Positions 21,091 to 32,219 of a stretch of 64,000 nucleotides of DNA are shown here, in pieces. A program made the translations under genes and the position numbers. How positions within the stretch are numbered: position 1 is the first letter of the stretch; the number at the start of each line of letters is the position of its first letter. The notes below the pieces were generated by a model, which saw only the letters and a program-made list of their open reading frames with translations, was not told the DNA's origin and ran no database searches. The stretch comes from Fragum whitleyi (lineage: Eukaryota; Mollusca; Bivalvia; Cardiida; Cardiidae): NCBI GenBank assembly GCA_948146395.1, contig OX411546.1:22856449-22920448 (forward strand). Reading direction: 5' to 3'.

Positions 21091-21614
21091 AAAACATCAA
21101 GGCTTTCATTCTATCAAGTCTAATGTATCAAAACATCAAGGCTATCATTCTATCAAGTCTGATGTATGAAAACATCAAGGCTTTCATTCTATCAAGTCTG
21201 ATGTATCAAAACATAAAGGCTTTCATTCTATAAAGTCTGAAGTATCAAAATATCAAGGCTTTCATTCTATCAAGACTGATGTATCAAAACATAAAGGCTT
21301 TCATTCTATCAAGTCTAATGTATCAAAACATCAAGGCTTTCATTCTATCAAGACTGATGTATCAAAACATCAAGGCTTTCATTCTATCAAGTCTGATGTA
21401 TCAAAACATCAAGGCTTTCATTCTATCAAGTCTAATGTATCAAAACATCAAGGCTTTCATTCTATCAAATGTAATGTATCAAAACATCAAGGCTTTCATT
21501 CTATCAAGTCTAATGTATCAAAACATCAAGGCTTTCATTCTATCAAGGCTGATGTATCAAAACATCAAGGCTTTCATTCTATCAAATCAAAGCATTTTCA
21601 CAACAGACATGGTA
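21091..21614 (+). repeat. 39-bp minisatellite array, plus arm of a large inverted duplication
   Basis: About 13 tandem units of 39 bp with core ATCAAAACATCAAGGCTTTC plus ATTCTATCAAGTCTGATGT, then a unique 30-bp flank AAAGCATTTTCACAACAGAC. The unit is 13 codons, so two forward frames stay open, giving 13-residue repeats (MYQNIKAFILSSL and VSKHQGFHSIKSD); the third frame and, for the consensus unit, all reverse frames contain stops. The same array, with unit variants in the same order, lies inverted at 22719-23242. I do not call this a gene: changes between units are mostly non-synonymous and no splice or start context supports translation. Confidence 0.9.
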
Positions 21615-22718
21615 ACAATTTTTTCAAATTCAAAAACACACTGGAAAGAAAATCAAAAAGTTGCCTATCAATTGCTCAACATAAACATATAGGCAGTTAC
21701 AACTGTTTCACGCTGAGTAATCGATATGCATCCTTATAGAACTAGACTGATGATATAAATGAGAACCCATCATGCAAAAGTGACCATTTGGAAACTCTGT
21801 AAATAAATATTTGAAAAAGAGATTAGATCTAGAACAGGTCAACCATTATAAAATGTTTTGACTGTAAGAATAGATCAATCATTCTAGATTCAGATAAATT
21901 AGGTAGTAAAGAAAGATAAGTTTCAACCCAGTCAGTCTTGGCATTTTGTGCAGTCTAACTAGGTTTGAAACTGAAAGCACTACCAAGATAGTTTCAAAGT
22001 TATGGACCGGACACGTTTTTGCTAACTGAAATAAACAAAGGGCAATAACTCAAAAATTACAAATGGAAGAGTTGTAGTTCTTGCGCTCTGGACACCCTAG
22101 CTATGAGATCTTTACACCTGTGAATTTTCAAGACCATAAGCATTATAGTTTGAAAGTTATGGACCGGACACGAATTTGCTAACGGACAGACGGACTGACA
22201 GACGATGGAGACGATAACATAATATGACCCTTCGGGCGTATAAAAATGCATCAGCTTGTAATTAATTAGAAAACAACAGAGTAGACGGACCTCTAGAAAT
22301 GTTCGACACTACCATCGTGTGATCATGAATAATGAAGATGCTTTCTAGATAATCTGATTTACGTGATTAAACTGATGTGAATTTCATTCCTCTAGGGAAA
22401 TGTTTCTGATCCCCAAACTTTTTGTAGAAGATAATACTGGTATCTTTTACAAACTCCGACAAACAGGCTAGTGATAATGAGCAATTAACCACAAATCATT
22501 GGTAGGCAATCAAAATGTCATAATTAAACACTTTGTTCAATAATATGTGGCTGTTGAGAGTCCTCAAAAAATTCAAGAGTCATTGCAAAATTATTGTAAG
22601 AATCTAGGAATCAGCATTTACATATTGTAAGTGCCTTTAAATATGATTTAGGGATTAGCACAAAACTATTGAGTTTTTAGTTAACAGATTTTCATAACTG
22701 CTGAACTTGTTAGGAATA
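21615..22718. other. 1.1-kb spacer between the inverted 39-bp arrays
   Basis: Holds a half copy of foldback J (21669-21725, TATAGGCAGTTACAACTGTTTC), a family K piece (about 21750-21900, CCATCATGCAAAAGTGACC and ATCATTCTAGATTCAG) and a minus-strand T5-hairpin element end (21930-22256). The remainder, 22257-22718, is unrecognised. Confidence 0.6.
21930..22256 (-). mobile_element. T5-hairpin element 3, left end and part of core, minus strand
   Basis: Read on the minus strand: TTTTTATACGCCCGAAGGGT, CATATTATGTTATCGTC, then GTCTGTCAGTCCGTCTGTCC and core blocks such as GAGTTATTGCCCTTTG. This matches the left end at 61596 (ATATGCCCGTCGAAGACGGG) with a shortened hairpin. The right end is missing. Confidence 0.6.
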
Positions 22719-23290
22719 TACCATGTCTGTTGTGAAAATGCTTTGATTTGATAGAATGAAAGCCTTGATGTTTTGATACATCAGCCTTGATAGAATGAAA
22801 GCCTTGATGTTTTGATACATTAGACTTGATAGAATGAAAGCCTTGATGTTTTGATACATTACATTTGATAGAATGAAAGCCTTGATGTTTTGATACATTA
22901 GACTTGATAGAATGAAAGCCTTGATGTTTTGATACATCAGACTTGATAGAATGAAAGCCTTGATGTTTTGATACATCAGTCTTGATAGAATGAAAGCCTT
23001 GATGTTTTGATACATTAGACTTGATAGAATGAAAGCCTTTATGTTTTGATACATCAGTCTTGATAGAATGAAAGACTTGATATTTTGATACTTCAGACTT
23101 TATAGAATGAAAGCCTTTATGTTTTGATACATCAGACTTGATAGAATGAAAGCCTTGATGTTTTGATACATCAGACTTGATAGAATGATAGCCTTGATGT
23201 TTTGATACATTAGACTTGATAGAATGAAAGCCTTGATGTTTTGATACATCAGACTTGATAGGATGAAAGCCTTGATGTTTTGATACATCA
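22719..23290 (-). repeat. 39-bp minisatellite array, minus arm of the inverted duplication
   Basis: Reverse complement of 21091-21614 over exactly 524 bp (22719-23242), including the outer flank TACCATGTCTGTTG. One further unit and a partial one extend it to 23290. I counted two base differences between arms within the units: one TATGAAAA/TATCAAAA and one GGCTTTC/GTCTTTC. On the minus strand a 208-codon frame (22681-23307) spans the array with 13-residue repeats. Recent inverted duplication, gene conversion or an assembly fold-back would all produce this. Confidence 0.9.
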
Positions 23291-23297
23291 AATTTGC

Positions 23298-23559
23298 TCC
23301 TTTGCACCTGATGTGTGTGGACAATCTCTGTTGAAAATGGTGAATTTACAAAAGAAATATTCGTGTTTTATTGTGAAAAGTATTTATTCTTGAAGATAAG
23401 TATGAAAAAGACCATCTTCTTTAACAGTGCCAGATAATATGATTGTCTAGGTACTCCGAGTACTTTAAGAATTATTATGTATGGTTTCTTTATGAGCTGT
23501 CATAATGCTTTTTATTAGAATGTTATTTTTTTCAGAGATAAAAAAGATTGAGGGATAGA
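23298..23559. other. Unassigned stretch
   Basis: AT-rich, no repeat recognised. Confidence 0.3.
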
Positions 23560-23817
23560 CTATTTTCATGCACAGACAAATTACAAAAAAGTGTGACATA
23601 CAGAAGAATTCTTGTTTATTGTGTGCATGAATATAATATTTTCCAATCAAGGCTATTAGACTGGAAGCTTTGTCCCTGAACGGTCTTTATACAAACTTGT
23701 TTGCTTCAACTCCCAATCTAATAATTTTGAAAAAGGTTGATTAAAATTCTTTTCAAAAGAATAATGTAACAGGTTAATGTTATGCATAGACAAATTATGG
23801 AAAAACATGACTAACAG

Positions 23818-24835
23818 ATTTGTTTGTTTGAATGAGTTTTACGTTGCTTTCAACAATTTCACAGTTATATTGCGACGGCCAGAGCACCTATCAATGGATT
23901 TAAGGTATTTCATTAAAGGGATGAGTGTCTTTTTCACTGCGTTTATTGGGGTATAAAGTGCAATTGCCTTAGCACGTGGCAAATAACGCCCGTAGGGCGT
24001 TATGATTAAGCCATGTGCTAAGGCAATTGCACTTTATACCCCAATAAACGCAGTGAAAAAGACACTCATCCCTTATAATTGCAATCATCTAGATCGAAGA
24101 CACTATTAAAATACTCTGCAAAATATTAAAGCTTCAAGTCTACTTTTTACGCGTATAATTTACACAATCTATTTTTAGATTGTGTATTGTCTATCTCGCT
24201 ATCGAAGTGATATGTCATATAGTAAAACAAATGATACACAAATAAAAGACAACATTAAAATTCGTAGAGGTACTTATGACAAAAAAGCTTGTTTCTGCCA
24301 AGTTAGTCTGTATTTTCAAGCGAAAACGGCGTGGTCGGTCTTAGTTGAGAGGGTTGCTTGAAGGTTTTCGTCGACTCGCTGTTTTCTAAGTTTAGGCCGG
24401 CTCAGAATCAGAACTTCATGCTTGTAATTTTAAATTATTTCGAAAACATATTAATTTATAATAGATTGAATAGCAATGTTGCGTTGATGATCGGGAACTA
24501 TGTTAATTAGAGTTCCTACAACACAGGACTTGCAGATCGAATTTCGGGGGTTTCCAGAAGTATTGCATTTTATATAGAAATAAAGTGCAATGGAATTCCC
24601 CACATGATGCCATTTAAACCAATCAGAATTCTTTATTTTATTGGATTGCAATTATTCACCTGTACTACCATTACATCCTTTCCTAGCCTCCGACTGCTAT
24701 CTCACATAGGTTTACGATTATCTATCCATTGGTGAGAGACAAACGTCGGAAAGGATATTTGCCGCCACCGGGGATCGAACCCACGACCTCCAGATTGAAA
24801 GTCTTATGCCTAACCAACTTTGCTATTATGGCGGC
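23818..24835 (-). mobile_element. SINE, minus strand, with 11-bp target duplication and an internal insertion
   Basis: Exact direct repeats ATGACTAACAG at 23807-23817 and 24836-24846 flank it. On the minus strand the head (A box near 24815, B box GGGATCGAACCC region at 24773) and body match the SINE at 512; the tail is at 23818-23840. The middle is interrupted at about 23912-24660 by another element. Confidence 0.85.
23912..24660. mobile_element. Insertion in the SINE carrying a perfect 60-bp-armed palindrome
   Basis: The SINE sequence stops at about 23911 and resumes at about 24661. The insert starts with a palindrome (23916-24074): two 60-bp arms with no mismatch (AAGGGATGAGTGTCTTTTTC ... 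GCCTTAGCAC) and a 39-base loop that itself folds as ATAACGCCC-GTA-GGGCGTTAT. The other ~585 bp are not recognised. Element type unknown. Confidence 0.75.
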
Positions 24836-25130
24836 ATGACTAACAGAAGGCTGCTGGTTTGTTGTATGTATGAAAATATCAAATTTCAATTATAGCAAGT
24901 AGACTGGAGTCTTTGTCTCTGAGTGCTCATTACACAAACTTATAAACTTCCACTCTAACTTTCAAAGAGGTTGTTTAACAAACTTCTGTGAAAAATTCAG
25001 ACTTTTTTATTCACAGACAAATTTTCTGACAGAATGTTTGTTGATTGTTGTGTGCATGAAAATATTCTATTCCAATCACAGTTAGTAGACTGAAAGCTTT
25101 ATCCCTGAACTGTAACTATTTTGATGATTA

Positions 25131-25635
25131 TGAATTAGTCTGGGGGATTTAAATGATGGATTTGCTGTCTACAAGCTCTACATTAATACCATTTCCTATT
25201 TTATAAACAGAGGGACAGTAACTGTAGTTATTGGCTTGGTTGTTTGGGAACAAAAACTTGAGCTAATGTCATCACAAAATGGCATTGATGTGTACTTTTG
25301 AATGCTTTCATAAAATTACCATGTGAGATTTTGATATTCAATTGTTGTCAAGCCCACATGCTGTACGATTAAGTTATCACTATGACTAGTCTGTATATGT
25401 GCATTTGTTTGTGAGTCTGTCAGTCTTGATTTTTCTAGAGTGTATCTCCAAGAATTATTGCTGGATTTTAAAAAGATTTCACATAATTTCACACAATGAG
25501 AAGACGAGCCATTTAAAATGACTTTTTTTCTGGTCCCAATGAAAGTCAAGGTAAATCTTTTTCTCCATAGCATATAACTCCTATATTTGTGGATTTCCAA
25601 ATAAATTGGCCCCTGACAAGTTGAAGAAGTGCCAT
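25131..25635. other. Unassigned stretch
   Basis: A 94-codon frame on the minus strand (25316-25600) has no recognised domain; no splice context was found. Confidence 0.35.
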
Positions 25636-25885
25636 TTAACCCTTGTCATGCTGATCCCTGAATATTCCTGCTTTGGCAGGAGGGTATGGACAAACATCAG
25701 CCTGCACATTATGTGCAGTCTGATCTTAGTCTATACCACCTGATTTTCATTTTTAAACCAGAAAAGTTTCAGAAATTATATTTTCAAAATCAAATGCTGA
25801 CTCACAAGTAGGAAATACAGAGCTTTCAGCATTTTGATTTTATATAATTTTGCCAAGGTTTTTTATTTAGCATGACAAGGGTTAA
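25636..25885 (+). mobile_element. Family A (TTAA) element, full copy
   Basis: TTAACCCTTGTCATGCTGA at the left and AGCATGACAAGGGTTAA at the right, 250 bp in all. Inner blocks: TATTCCTGCTTTGGCAGGAG, CAGCCTGCACATTATGTGC, AGTCTGATCTTAGTCTATAC, CAGAAAAGTTTCAG. TTAA ends and CCCTT start suggest a piggyBac-type non-autonomous element. Confidence 0.85.
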
Positions 25886-26090
25886 ACTAGTCATGGCAGT
25901 AAGTTAAAGGTCAAGGTCACATTTCAAGGTAGGCCATTAGTGGGCTCAAAATGTGTTGTCCCTGGACCATCATTCTAGTTGTAAAACACTGCAGTTAAAA
26001 GGTTAAGTTGTCCAACAGACACAGTTAGGTAAATGGTTGTCTATTCATGAGTATCCTTATCGTAAAAATAGTTCTTGAACAAAACATATA

Positions 26091-26328
26091 TGAGTCTGTG
26101 GAAGACATTTCCAATAATTTTATGTGTGTGTGATGGCCATACATTGTTCAGCCTAGACAACCACAAAATACCATTAGAATACTCGCTGACTGAATGAAGA
26201 GGAATCTCACACTTTATTTTAACATCACATTGTGAAGACTCAGGTCAGACTGTGCGGCTGCACAGGCTGGCCAGAGACTTTACATTTGCACGAATGTGAA
26301 ATTGTTGGAAATGTCATGCACAAGCTTT
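26091..26328 (+). mobile_element. Family C element
   Basis: TGAGTCTGTGGAAGACATTT at the left; GAAATGTCATGCACAAGCTT at the right. Same middle palindrome (GTGCGGCTGCACAGGCTGGCC) as other copies. Confidence 0.7.
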
Positions 26329-26570
26329 TTAATTCATAGTTACACTGGCTGAATCCAGTTAAGACTATCGTCATGGCTTGTGGCTTTAAGTGTTTCAAGT
26401 TTGGCCTTTCTTGTGTTTTTAAACCCTTTCTTTGAACATTTTTTACTAGAAACAACTCAAACTCAAAGTTTATAATGCAATTTTGAGGAAATTTGACCCT
26501 TGGGACCCTTTATTAGAAAAAATCAAAGAATTTGAATAAATTATGTTTAAGAGTGGATTGGTCACTCACT
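26329..26570. other. Unassigned stretch
   Basis: No repeat or gene recognised. Confidence 0.3.
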
Positions 26571-26960
26571 GGCTCACCTGAGTAATAAGTGCTTGAAAGG
26601 AGCTATTGCAATTGTTCAATATTTGGTGTCTTTCCTTCTGTTTGTCTTTCTGTTCACAATTACAACAAAATCCTCTCTTAGACTAACCAGCAGATTATTC
26701 TAAGGTCAAGTACTTAAAAGCCTTTCAAAGAGTTGGAAGGACTCGATGGTTGCAATGGCAGAGGAATAAAACATCTTCAAAATCTCCTCACAAACAGTTA
26801 GGCATAAAGTTTTGAAATTTGGTATGTGGCATCGTCTAAAGGTCTTCTACTAAAAAACCCAAAAAAATTCAAACAACTTGAAAGTAAGCTCTGACTAGGT
26901 GATGTTGAGAAAAATTTATACACATTGAAAAAGGTAGCTTTACTGCTCTAAAACACTTGT
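26571..26960 (+). mobile_element. T5-hairpin element 1, diverged left part
   Basis: GGCTCACCTGAGTAATAAGTGCTTG and GGAGCTATTGCAATTG match the left end, followed by the 165-bp-type core (TTAGGCATAAAGTTTTGAAA, TTTGGTATGTGGCAT). The T5 run is absent. A matching right part lies at 30426-30662; whether they were once one copy cannot be decided. Confidence 0.55.
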
Positions 26961-27054
26961 CTAAAAAAAAAGGGGGAGATATTCATGCAAGGGAGATAAT
27001 AACTATTCGAACCATTGTAACTTTGTTGCAGTTTTTCCTCCCTTAACCCTTCTT

Positions 27055-27345
27055 CCTGTGCCTCTGTTGGAGTGTAGCTGCTAGCGTGTTAGACAGTCAT
27101 TCATAAGATTCTGGGTTCGATCATTGACAGCGGCACTGACATCCTTTCCGATAATTCATCTCCCACCGATGGGTTGAAATGGTAGACCTATCAGTTAGTG
27201 GGGTTGCAGCTTGATGTTAGTAAAGGATCTAATAGTAGTGCTTGTTTGAGGAGTACCAGGAATCCATTGTTAGGTGTCCTAGCCACCACAGTATGACTGA
27301 AAGATTATTTATAGTGTTGTTAAACCCCATTTAAACAAAAAATAA
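27055..27345 (+). mobile_element. SINE, near full length
   Basis: B box GGGTTCGATC, body GATGGGTTGAAATGGTAGACC, GTACCAGGAATCCATTGTTAG and 3' end TTAAACCCCATTTAAACAAA match the SINE at 512; the head is diverged. Confidence 0.75.
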
Positions 27346-27360
27346 CTTCTCCTGCAGTTT

Positions 27361-27666
27361 ATGTACCGCTTTTCTCCTAATAAATGATCCCCTGGAACTG
27401 TTCATAACATGGTTCTGGAGCTGTTATTTATTTGCATTTCCTGATTTAAGAAATCATTAAATTTATGTCATTCAGGCCATTTTTCCTGTAATTTGAGTTG
27501 AACATCCTCTAAACAATCATATTAATGATTGTTTAGAGGAAATTCATCTCAAATTAGAGAAGAAGTGTACAAAAATTTCTAAAATTTAGGCATATGAAGC
27601 CAATTTTCTAAGTAAAAAATATAGGGGCGCTCTTAGGGAGGGAGCTTTTATTAGAAGAAATGTGGT
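27361..27666 (+). mobile_element. Family D element with intact central hairpin
   Basis: TGTACCGCTTTTCTCCTAATAA to TAGAAGAAATGTGGTA. The centre is CCTCTAAACAATCAT-ATTA-ATGATTGTTTAGAGG, which the copy at 15875 has lost. Confidence 0.75.
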
Positions 27667-29100
27667 ATCTTTGGCAGACAGTAAAGACTAGGATCAGCCT
27701 GCCTAATTTTAACTGAAACTGCCGTCTTTCTGCTGATTTTTATTTGAAAAAACCTAATTGGTTGGAATGTCCCAAAATTTGGAAATTTGTGAAAGTGATG
27801 CTGTAACAATGATGTTTAGCACATAAGTAAAAGAAGATACCAACCTTTGATTAATAATAGAATAATAAAATACATAAAACCAATACGATATTATGAAACT
27901 TTGATTCTATATAATATGGTATAATCATGAGAGACGGATGGTCCAATTACTCTGAGTGGCTAGGAATGTTTTTAGCCATTAAGTAGAAATGTTTGTAATG
28001 TCATGTCCACTATTTGAATAACAATTCCATACAATTATGACAACATCGTTCATCATTACCCCATTGCTCCTGTTATATTTCTATCCAAGCTTCTGTCTGA
28101 ACAGAAATATTCCTAAATAATATAATAGATTTGTGGCTTGTCTTACAAAATGGGACCATCTGAAGGGGTTGAAAATTCCCCTTTCCAGCTTGCATTGGCA
28201 AGAAGAAATTTGGGTGAGCTAGTCAGTTGGGCCAATACAAATTAAGGCTTTCCATCATGCTAGGAAAAGCTCCTTTTTTAACAAATCATTCACAAATGAT
28301 GACTGTTACAATGTAGAAACTGAGCCGTGAAATTGCTTCAGTTAATAGGCCCAAATTACAGACAGCTTCTGAATAAAAACACATTGCATTTCAACGATCA
28401 TGAATCATTCAAAAAGCTGAGCAGAATAAAATTGGTTGTTGAAAAATCACTGATTAAACACAGATATTGAAAGAAAAATATATAGCAAAGAATTTATTCC
28501 ATGTCATTGTTTGTTTGTATCTTAATATAGTTTTGTTTCGATGTAATCTCCTGACTGTTTCTAATATTCAATAAAATGGGTTGGAAAGTTCTGATTTCAA
28601 GAAAGTACAGTCACAATTAGTTGAATTATGTAACATACCAGGTCATGAAATTGTCAACCAATTCAAATAACTTCTGTTCTTGTAATAAGAACATCCTATG
28701 TTTCATTAATTTTTAAGGGAAAGTGCATTTGGTTTAAGGGTGAGTTGAAATTTATGGTTGCTAGTCCTACAGGACTAGTTGGGTTTTAAAATTTTCCATC
28801 CCCTAGATCATCTGGGAATTCTGTATAAATATTCCAGAACAGATTGAATGAAGTATAGGTCAAGCAAAGGCACATTTCTCATTTAGAAAAAATATTATTC
28901 AGGAAGGTAGAATTATCATTCTAGACTCAGAAAATTGCCTAAGATCAAAAGGATCTTCTCGTAAAACATAAAATGTATTAAAGAGAGCTTATACACTGGT
29001 ATGTAGCTTCATATATTTGACCATTTCGATAGGGTAAGGGTGAGGAGTGTGAAATCTTTTGTCTTTCAGAATGTTTCAAAGTAAACCATTTTGAAGTGGT
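27667..29100. other. Unassigned, with family K traces
   Basis: GGGACCATCTGAAGG near 28150 and AGGTAGAATTATCATTCTAG near 28905 recall family K. No gene found. Confidence 0.4.
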
Positions 29101-29351
29101 TTAACCCTTGTCATGCTGAACCCGGAATATTCCTACTTTGGCAGGAGCTATATACCAACATCAGCCTGCACATATGTGCAGTCTGATGTAAGTCTATACC
29201 ACCTGTTTCTCACTTTCAAATCGGAATTGTCAACAGATTAAGTTTTTCAAATAAAAGTTGACCTACAGTTGGTACTTTAAGTGCTTTTTTGCCCTTTGAT
29301 TTTGATGAAATATTTTTGGCCAAAACTTATTCAGCATATGACAAGGTTTAA
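29101..29351 (+). mobile_element. Family A (TTAA) element, full copy
   Basis: TTAACCCTTGTCATGCTGAA to TTCAGCATATGACAAGGTTTAA. Subtype with GTTTCTCACTTTCAAATC, shared with 9420 and 47201. Confidence 0.85.
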
Positions 29352-29834
29352 GGGAAACTATTCCAATTTTCTTGTCTATTGATTTGGGGGGAACTTGCAG
29401 ACATTTGCCGGCAAATTCTTCACATACTATTTGTGTCAAAGTGGGTTTTCAGTCGCAGCATTATAAAGAGTATCATGAGACAAAACAATGAATATCATTG
29501 GCTAACTGATTTTATCCGGTTTGAAGAGCTCAGTGATATTCTCCGATGACTTCCGTCTGATGTTGTTTATAGAGTCCCTGGAATCAGTGTTTGATATTAA
29601 AAAAAAACTAATCTGAAATCAGAGCAAATACAAGGAAATTGGTGCTAAATTATCGTAAGTGACTATATGAATAAGCACTAACAATAGCATTGCTTATGCC
29701 TATAACACCCTGTAAACATACATTTTATGCTATAATAGAAAAAAATGTAAAAAATCTTAAACTCTCGGGTTAGTCCCTACAGTTTGTGAAGTCTAACCAG
29801 TGTCAACACTTTAAACTCGACCAATTGATTGGTT
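29352..29834. other. Unassigned stretch
   Basis: No repeat family or coding frame recognised. Confidence 0.35.
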
Positions 29835-30108
29835 GATTGAATAACGCCGCTTTCAACAATTTTTCAGTTATATCGCGGCAGCTGGAGCACCTTACAATAG
29901 TTTCCTGGCATTTCTCTCACCAGTACAACCACCACATCTTTTCCTAGCCTCCAGCTGCTATCTCACATAGGTCCACGATTATCAACCTATTGGTGAGAGA
30001 CATATAGTCGGTAAGAATGAGTGCCGCTGTCGGGGATCGAACCAGGGATCTCTAGATTGACAGTCCGACGCGCTACCAACTGCTCTATGACGATGGCTCT
30101 TATACTCG
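29835..30108 (-). mobile_element. SINE, minus strand, near full length
   Basis: Tail and 3' domain at 29835-29890, body GCTATCTCACATAGGTCCAC, B box GGGGATCGAACC at about 30034 and A box CTACCAACTGCTCTA at about 30072-30090. Confidence 0.85.
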
Positions 30109-30369
30109 ACCAAGCTGGTGCCTTTTAACTAGATGGGTCACTTAATATTCTGAAAAAAGGTTATTGTCTATAGCAGGCTTCTATCATAAGATCAGAAACA
30201 GTATATTTCTGGGGAAAATGTATTTTTTTTACCATGACTGAATAGTTGTTACAGTTTTGTCAGGGGACCAATCACAAATGACAATATATTTGATGTATGG
30301 TGAGGAATTGATGTACAATTTGTTCTTCTCTATACTAAGATGGAACTTGATTTAGGACTATATCAAACA

Positions 30370-30424
30370 TAAGGTAGTTGACCCATAATAGTTCCTCAAC
30401 ATTTTGAATGTCACATTTTATACT
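30370..30424 (+). repeat. Family B left end
   Basis: AAGGTAGTTGACCCATAATAG then TTCCTCAACATTTTGAA matches the terminal repeat of family B (44308). The rest is missing. Confidence 0.6.
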
Positions 30425-30425
30425 T

Positions 30426-30662
30426 GTAAGTTGTTAAAAGAATTCAATTCCATCAATAACTCTGGTTGCCATAGTAACAGAAAAATTGAAAATTTATGAA
30501 GATTTAAAAAAATCAAATTGCAATAAGACGAAATTAAAGTCTGTTCTTTCAAAACCACCCTAAATGTACATCAGACAATCTCTGGTATTTATAACATAGT
30601 TTACAAGTTATGAGGTGACTTACTCAGGTGAGCGATATAGGACCATCATGATCCTCTTGTTA
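30426..30662 (+). mobile_element. T5-hairpin element 1, right part
   Basis: Ends ACTCAGGTGAGCGATATAGG, hairpin GGACCATCATGATCC, CTTGTT. The hairpin stem differs from other copies (GGGCCAATGGCCC) but still pairs. Core TCTGGTTGCCATAGTAAC is of the 165-bp type. Confidence 0.7.
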
Positions 30663-31380
30663 AATTATTTAAGATGATTCTTATGTCATTAAGTTTGAAG
30701 AATCATTTCAGTGATAAGATTCTAATGAGATTAAATTTGACATTTGATTTTGAGAGAACAAATTCATAAATTATTACTGCAGCCAAAATAATTTTCCTTT
30801 AAATGTGTCACAGGAAAAAAGTTAATTCGCTTCAGAAACCACTGTTTGGTAGCCCCTTATTTAGTAGAATCTTAATACAAGTTTTACTGTAATTTGTTTG
30901 CTGCAGTGTCCATCTTTCTAATTGTTTCTTACGACTCTGTGATTGCATGAATTTACACATCTCAATTACTAAACAAAAATTCAAAGAAAAGCAAACTATA
31001 AAAAAGTGTCTCTGAGACAAGAATTTCAGTACTAGAGGGCAAATGTCAACGACTTGATTGGTTAATTAATTTTTTGATAGACAGCTGATGGGTCATCAAA
31101 GAAAAATTACTACATTTAGCATGTCATTCCTTGGTATGATCCAAAAACATGTACGGCAATTTTTTGATCTAGATTGTAACTAAGGGTTGTATTATCCTGT
31201 AAATTAATAGCTTCAACATATTGGATTAATTATATTTTACTTTCTGAAACATCTAAATTATTGTTTTGGCAGATGCTGTAGTTTCTTAATACAGAAACAG
31301 AACTTCCATTAAATTGTTAAATCTCTTGGCAGCATCGGTACCAATCTGTTCTGATGAAAAAGGTGACATGTAGCCTAAGC
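30663..31380. other. Unassigned stretch
   Basis: AT-rich; no repeat or gene recognised. Confidence 0.35.
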
Positions 31381-31510
31381 CTTACGAAAATGATTGTATA
31401 ATCTATGATTATTGCCCTGACAGGGTGGGGCGTAAATAATAATGGTTGTTGCACTTAAGGTTATGGTAAATTAGCTTTTATTTTAAATTACATGTACTTC
31501 CATATATAGT
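31381..31510 (+). repeat. Tail of the second SINE type
   Basis: TGATTATTGCCCTGACAGGG, TTGCACTTAAGGTTATGGTAAA and AGCTTTTATTTTAAATTACA align with 14210-14330. The tRNA-like head is not recognisable. Around 31540-31690 follow imperfect CAATATTG-rich inverted repeats. Confidence 0.5.
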
Positions 31511-31813
31511 AGACATCAATTGTACTGCCAATCTTCAATATAGTGTTATGCTGTCAGTCTTCAATATTGGTAATGATCAACGATATTGTCAATATTCAAG
31601 ATTTCTTTATAAAGTCAATAAAATTGTCAACATACAAGACTGACAATATTTTATCATAAATAGACAATATTGAAGGTTGTTTTATCTGTATACTGTAATT
31701 GCTGATAATATTTACCGTATATAGACATAGCTGCTTTAATGAACAAAAGAATAGATTAAAAAACATTTTTCTTATTTATCTGACATTTTACTCAAACTTC
31801 AAAATTGAAAGAA

Positions 31814-31915
31814 TGTTTCATTTCATCGGGTTAGATGGTGAGTTTATCAAATGATAATCTATTTTCAATAATCCAGTGAAAAACATTAAAGAAAGTTGTA
31901 TAACCCTGATATCAA
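31814..31915 (+). repeat. Family I end fragment
   Basis: GGTGAGTTTATCAAATGATA and CATTAAAGAAAGTTGTA match the end of the copy at 55165-55600. Confidence 0.5.
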
Positions 31916-32219
31916 GGTAAGCTTGTCTTCATATCTTCATCATTTCATCTCCACAGATCATGGAGAAATCCTGTTATTGGTTCCATGCCTCATTTAACAG
32001 ATGTTTTCTGCCATTCTCGCCTTAATACGATGACATGTGATCTATGACACACGCCACACGTCTTTATAAGGAAATGAACGTAACAAACCTTAAGGCTTTA
32101 GTATCATCAAATAGAGACCTTAGTTTTTTCAGTTTGAGCATACTTTTAGCCAAATTGTCAAATTGTTTGGATCATGTATGATAAAATAAAAATTGTGAAG
32201 TTTTGAATGAGACAATAAA

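Larger units (their letters stand above)
23560..25130 (+). repeat. ~200-bp tandem repeat, three units, split by a SINE
   Basis: Units begin near 23571 (GCACAGACAAATTAC), 23782 (GCATAGACAAATTATGG) and 25008 (TCACAGACAAATTTTC) and share TTGTGTGCATGAA, AGACTGGAAGCTTTGTCCCT and CAACTCCCAATCTAA. After removing the SINE the period is about 200-212 bp. Confidence 0.7.

Noticed and set aside
21091..23290. CRISPR array
   Set aside because: Units are contiguous 39-bp repeats with no spacers, in a eukaryotic context.
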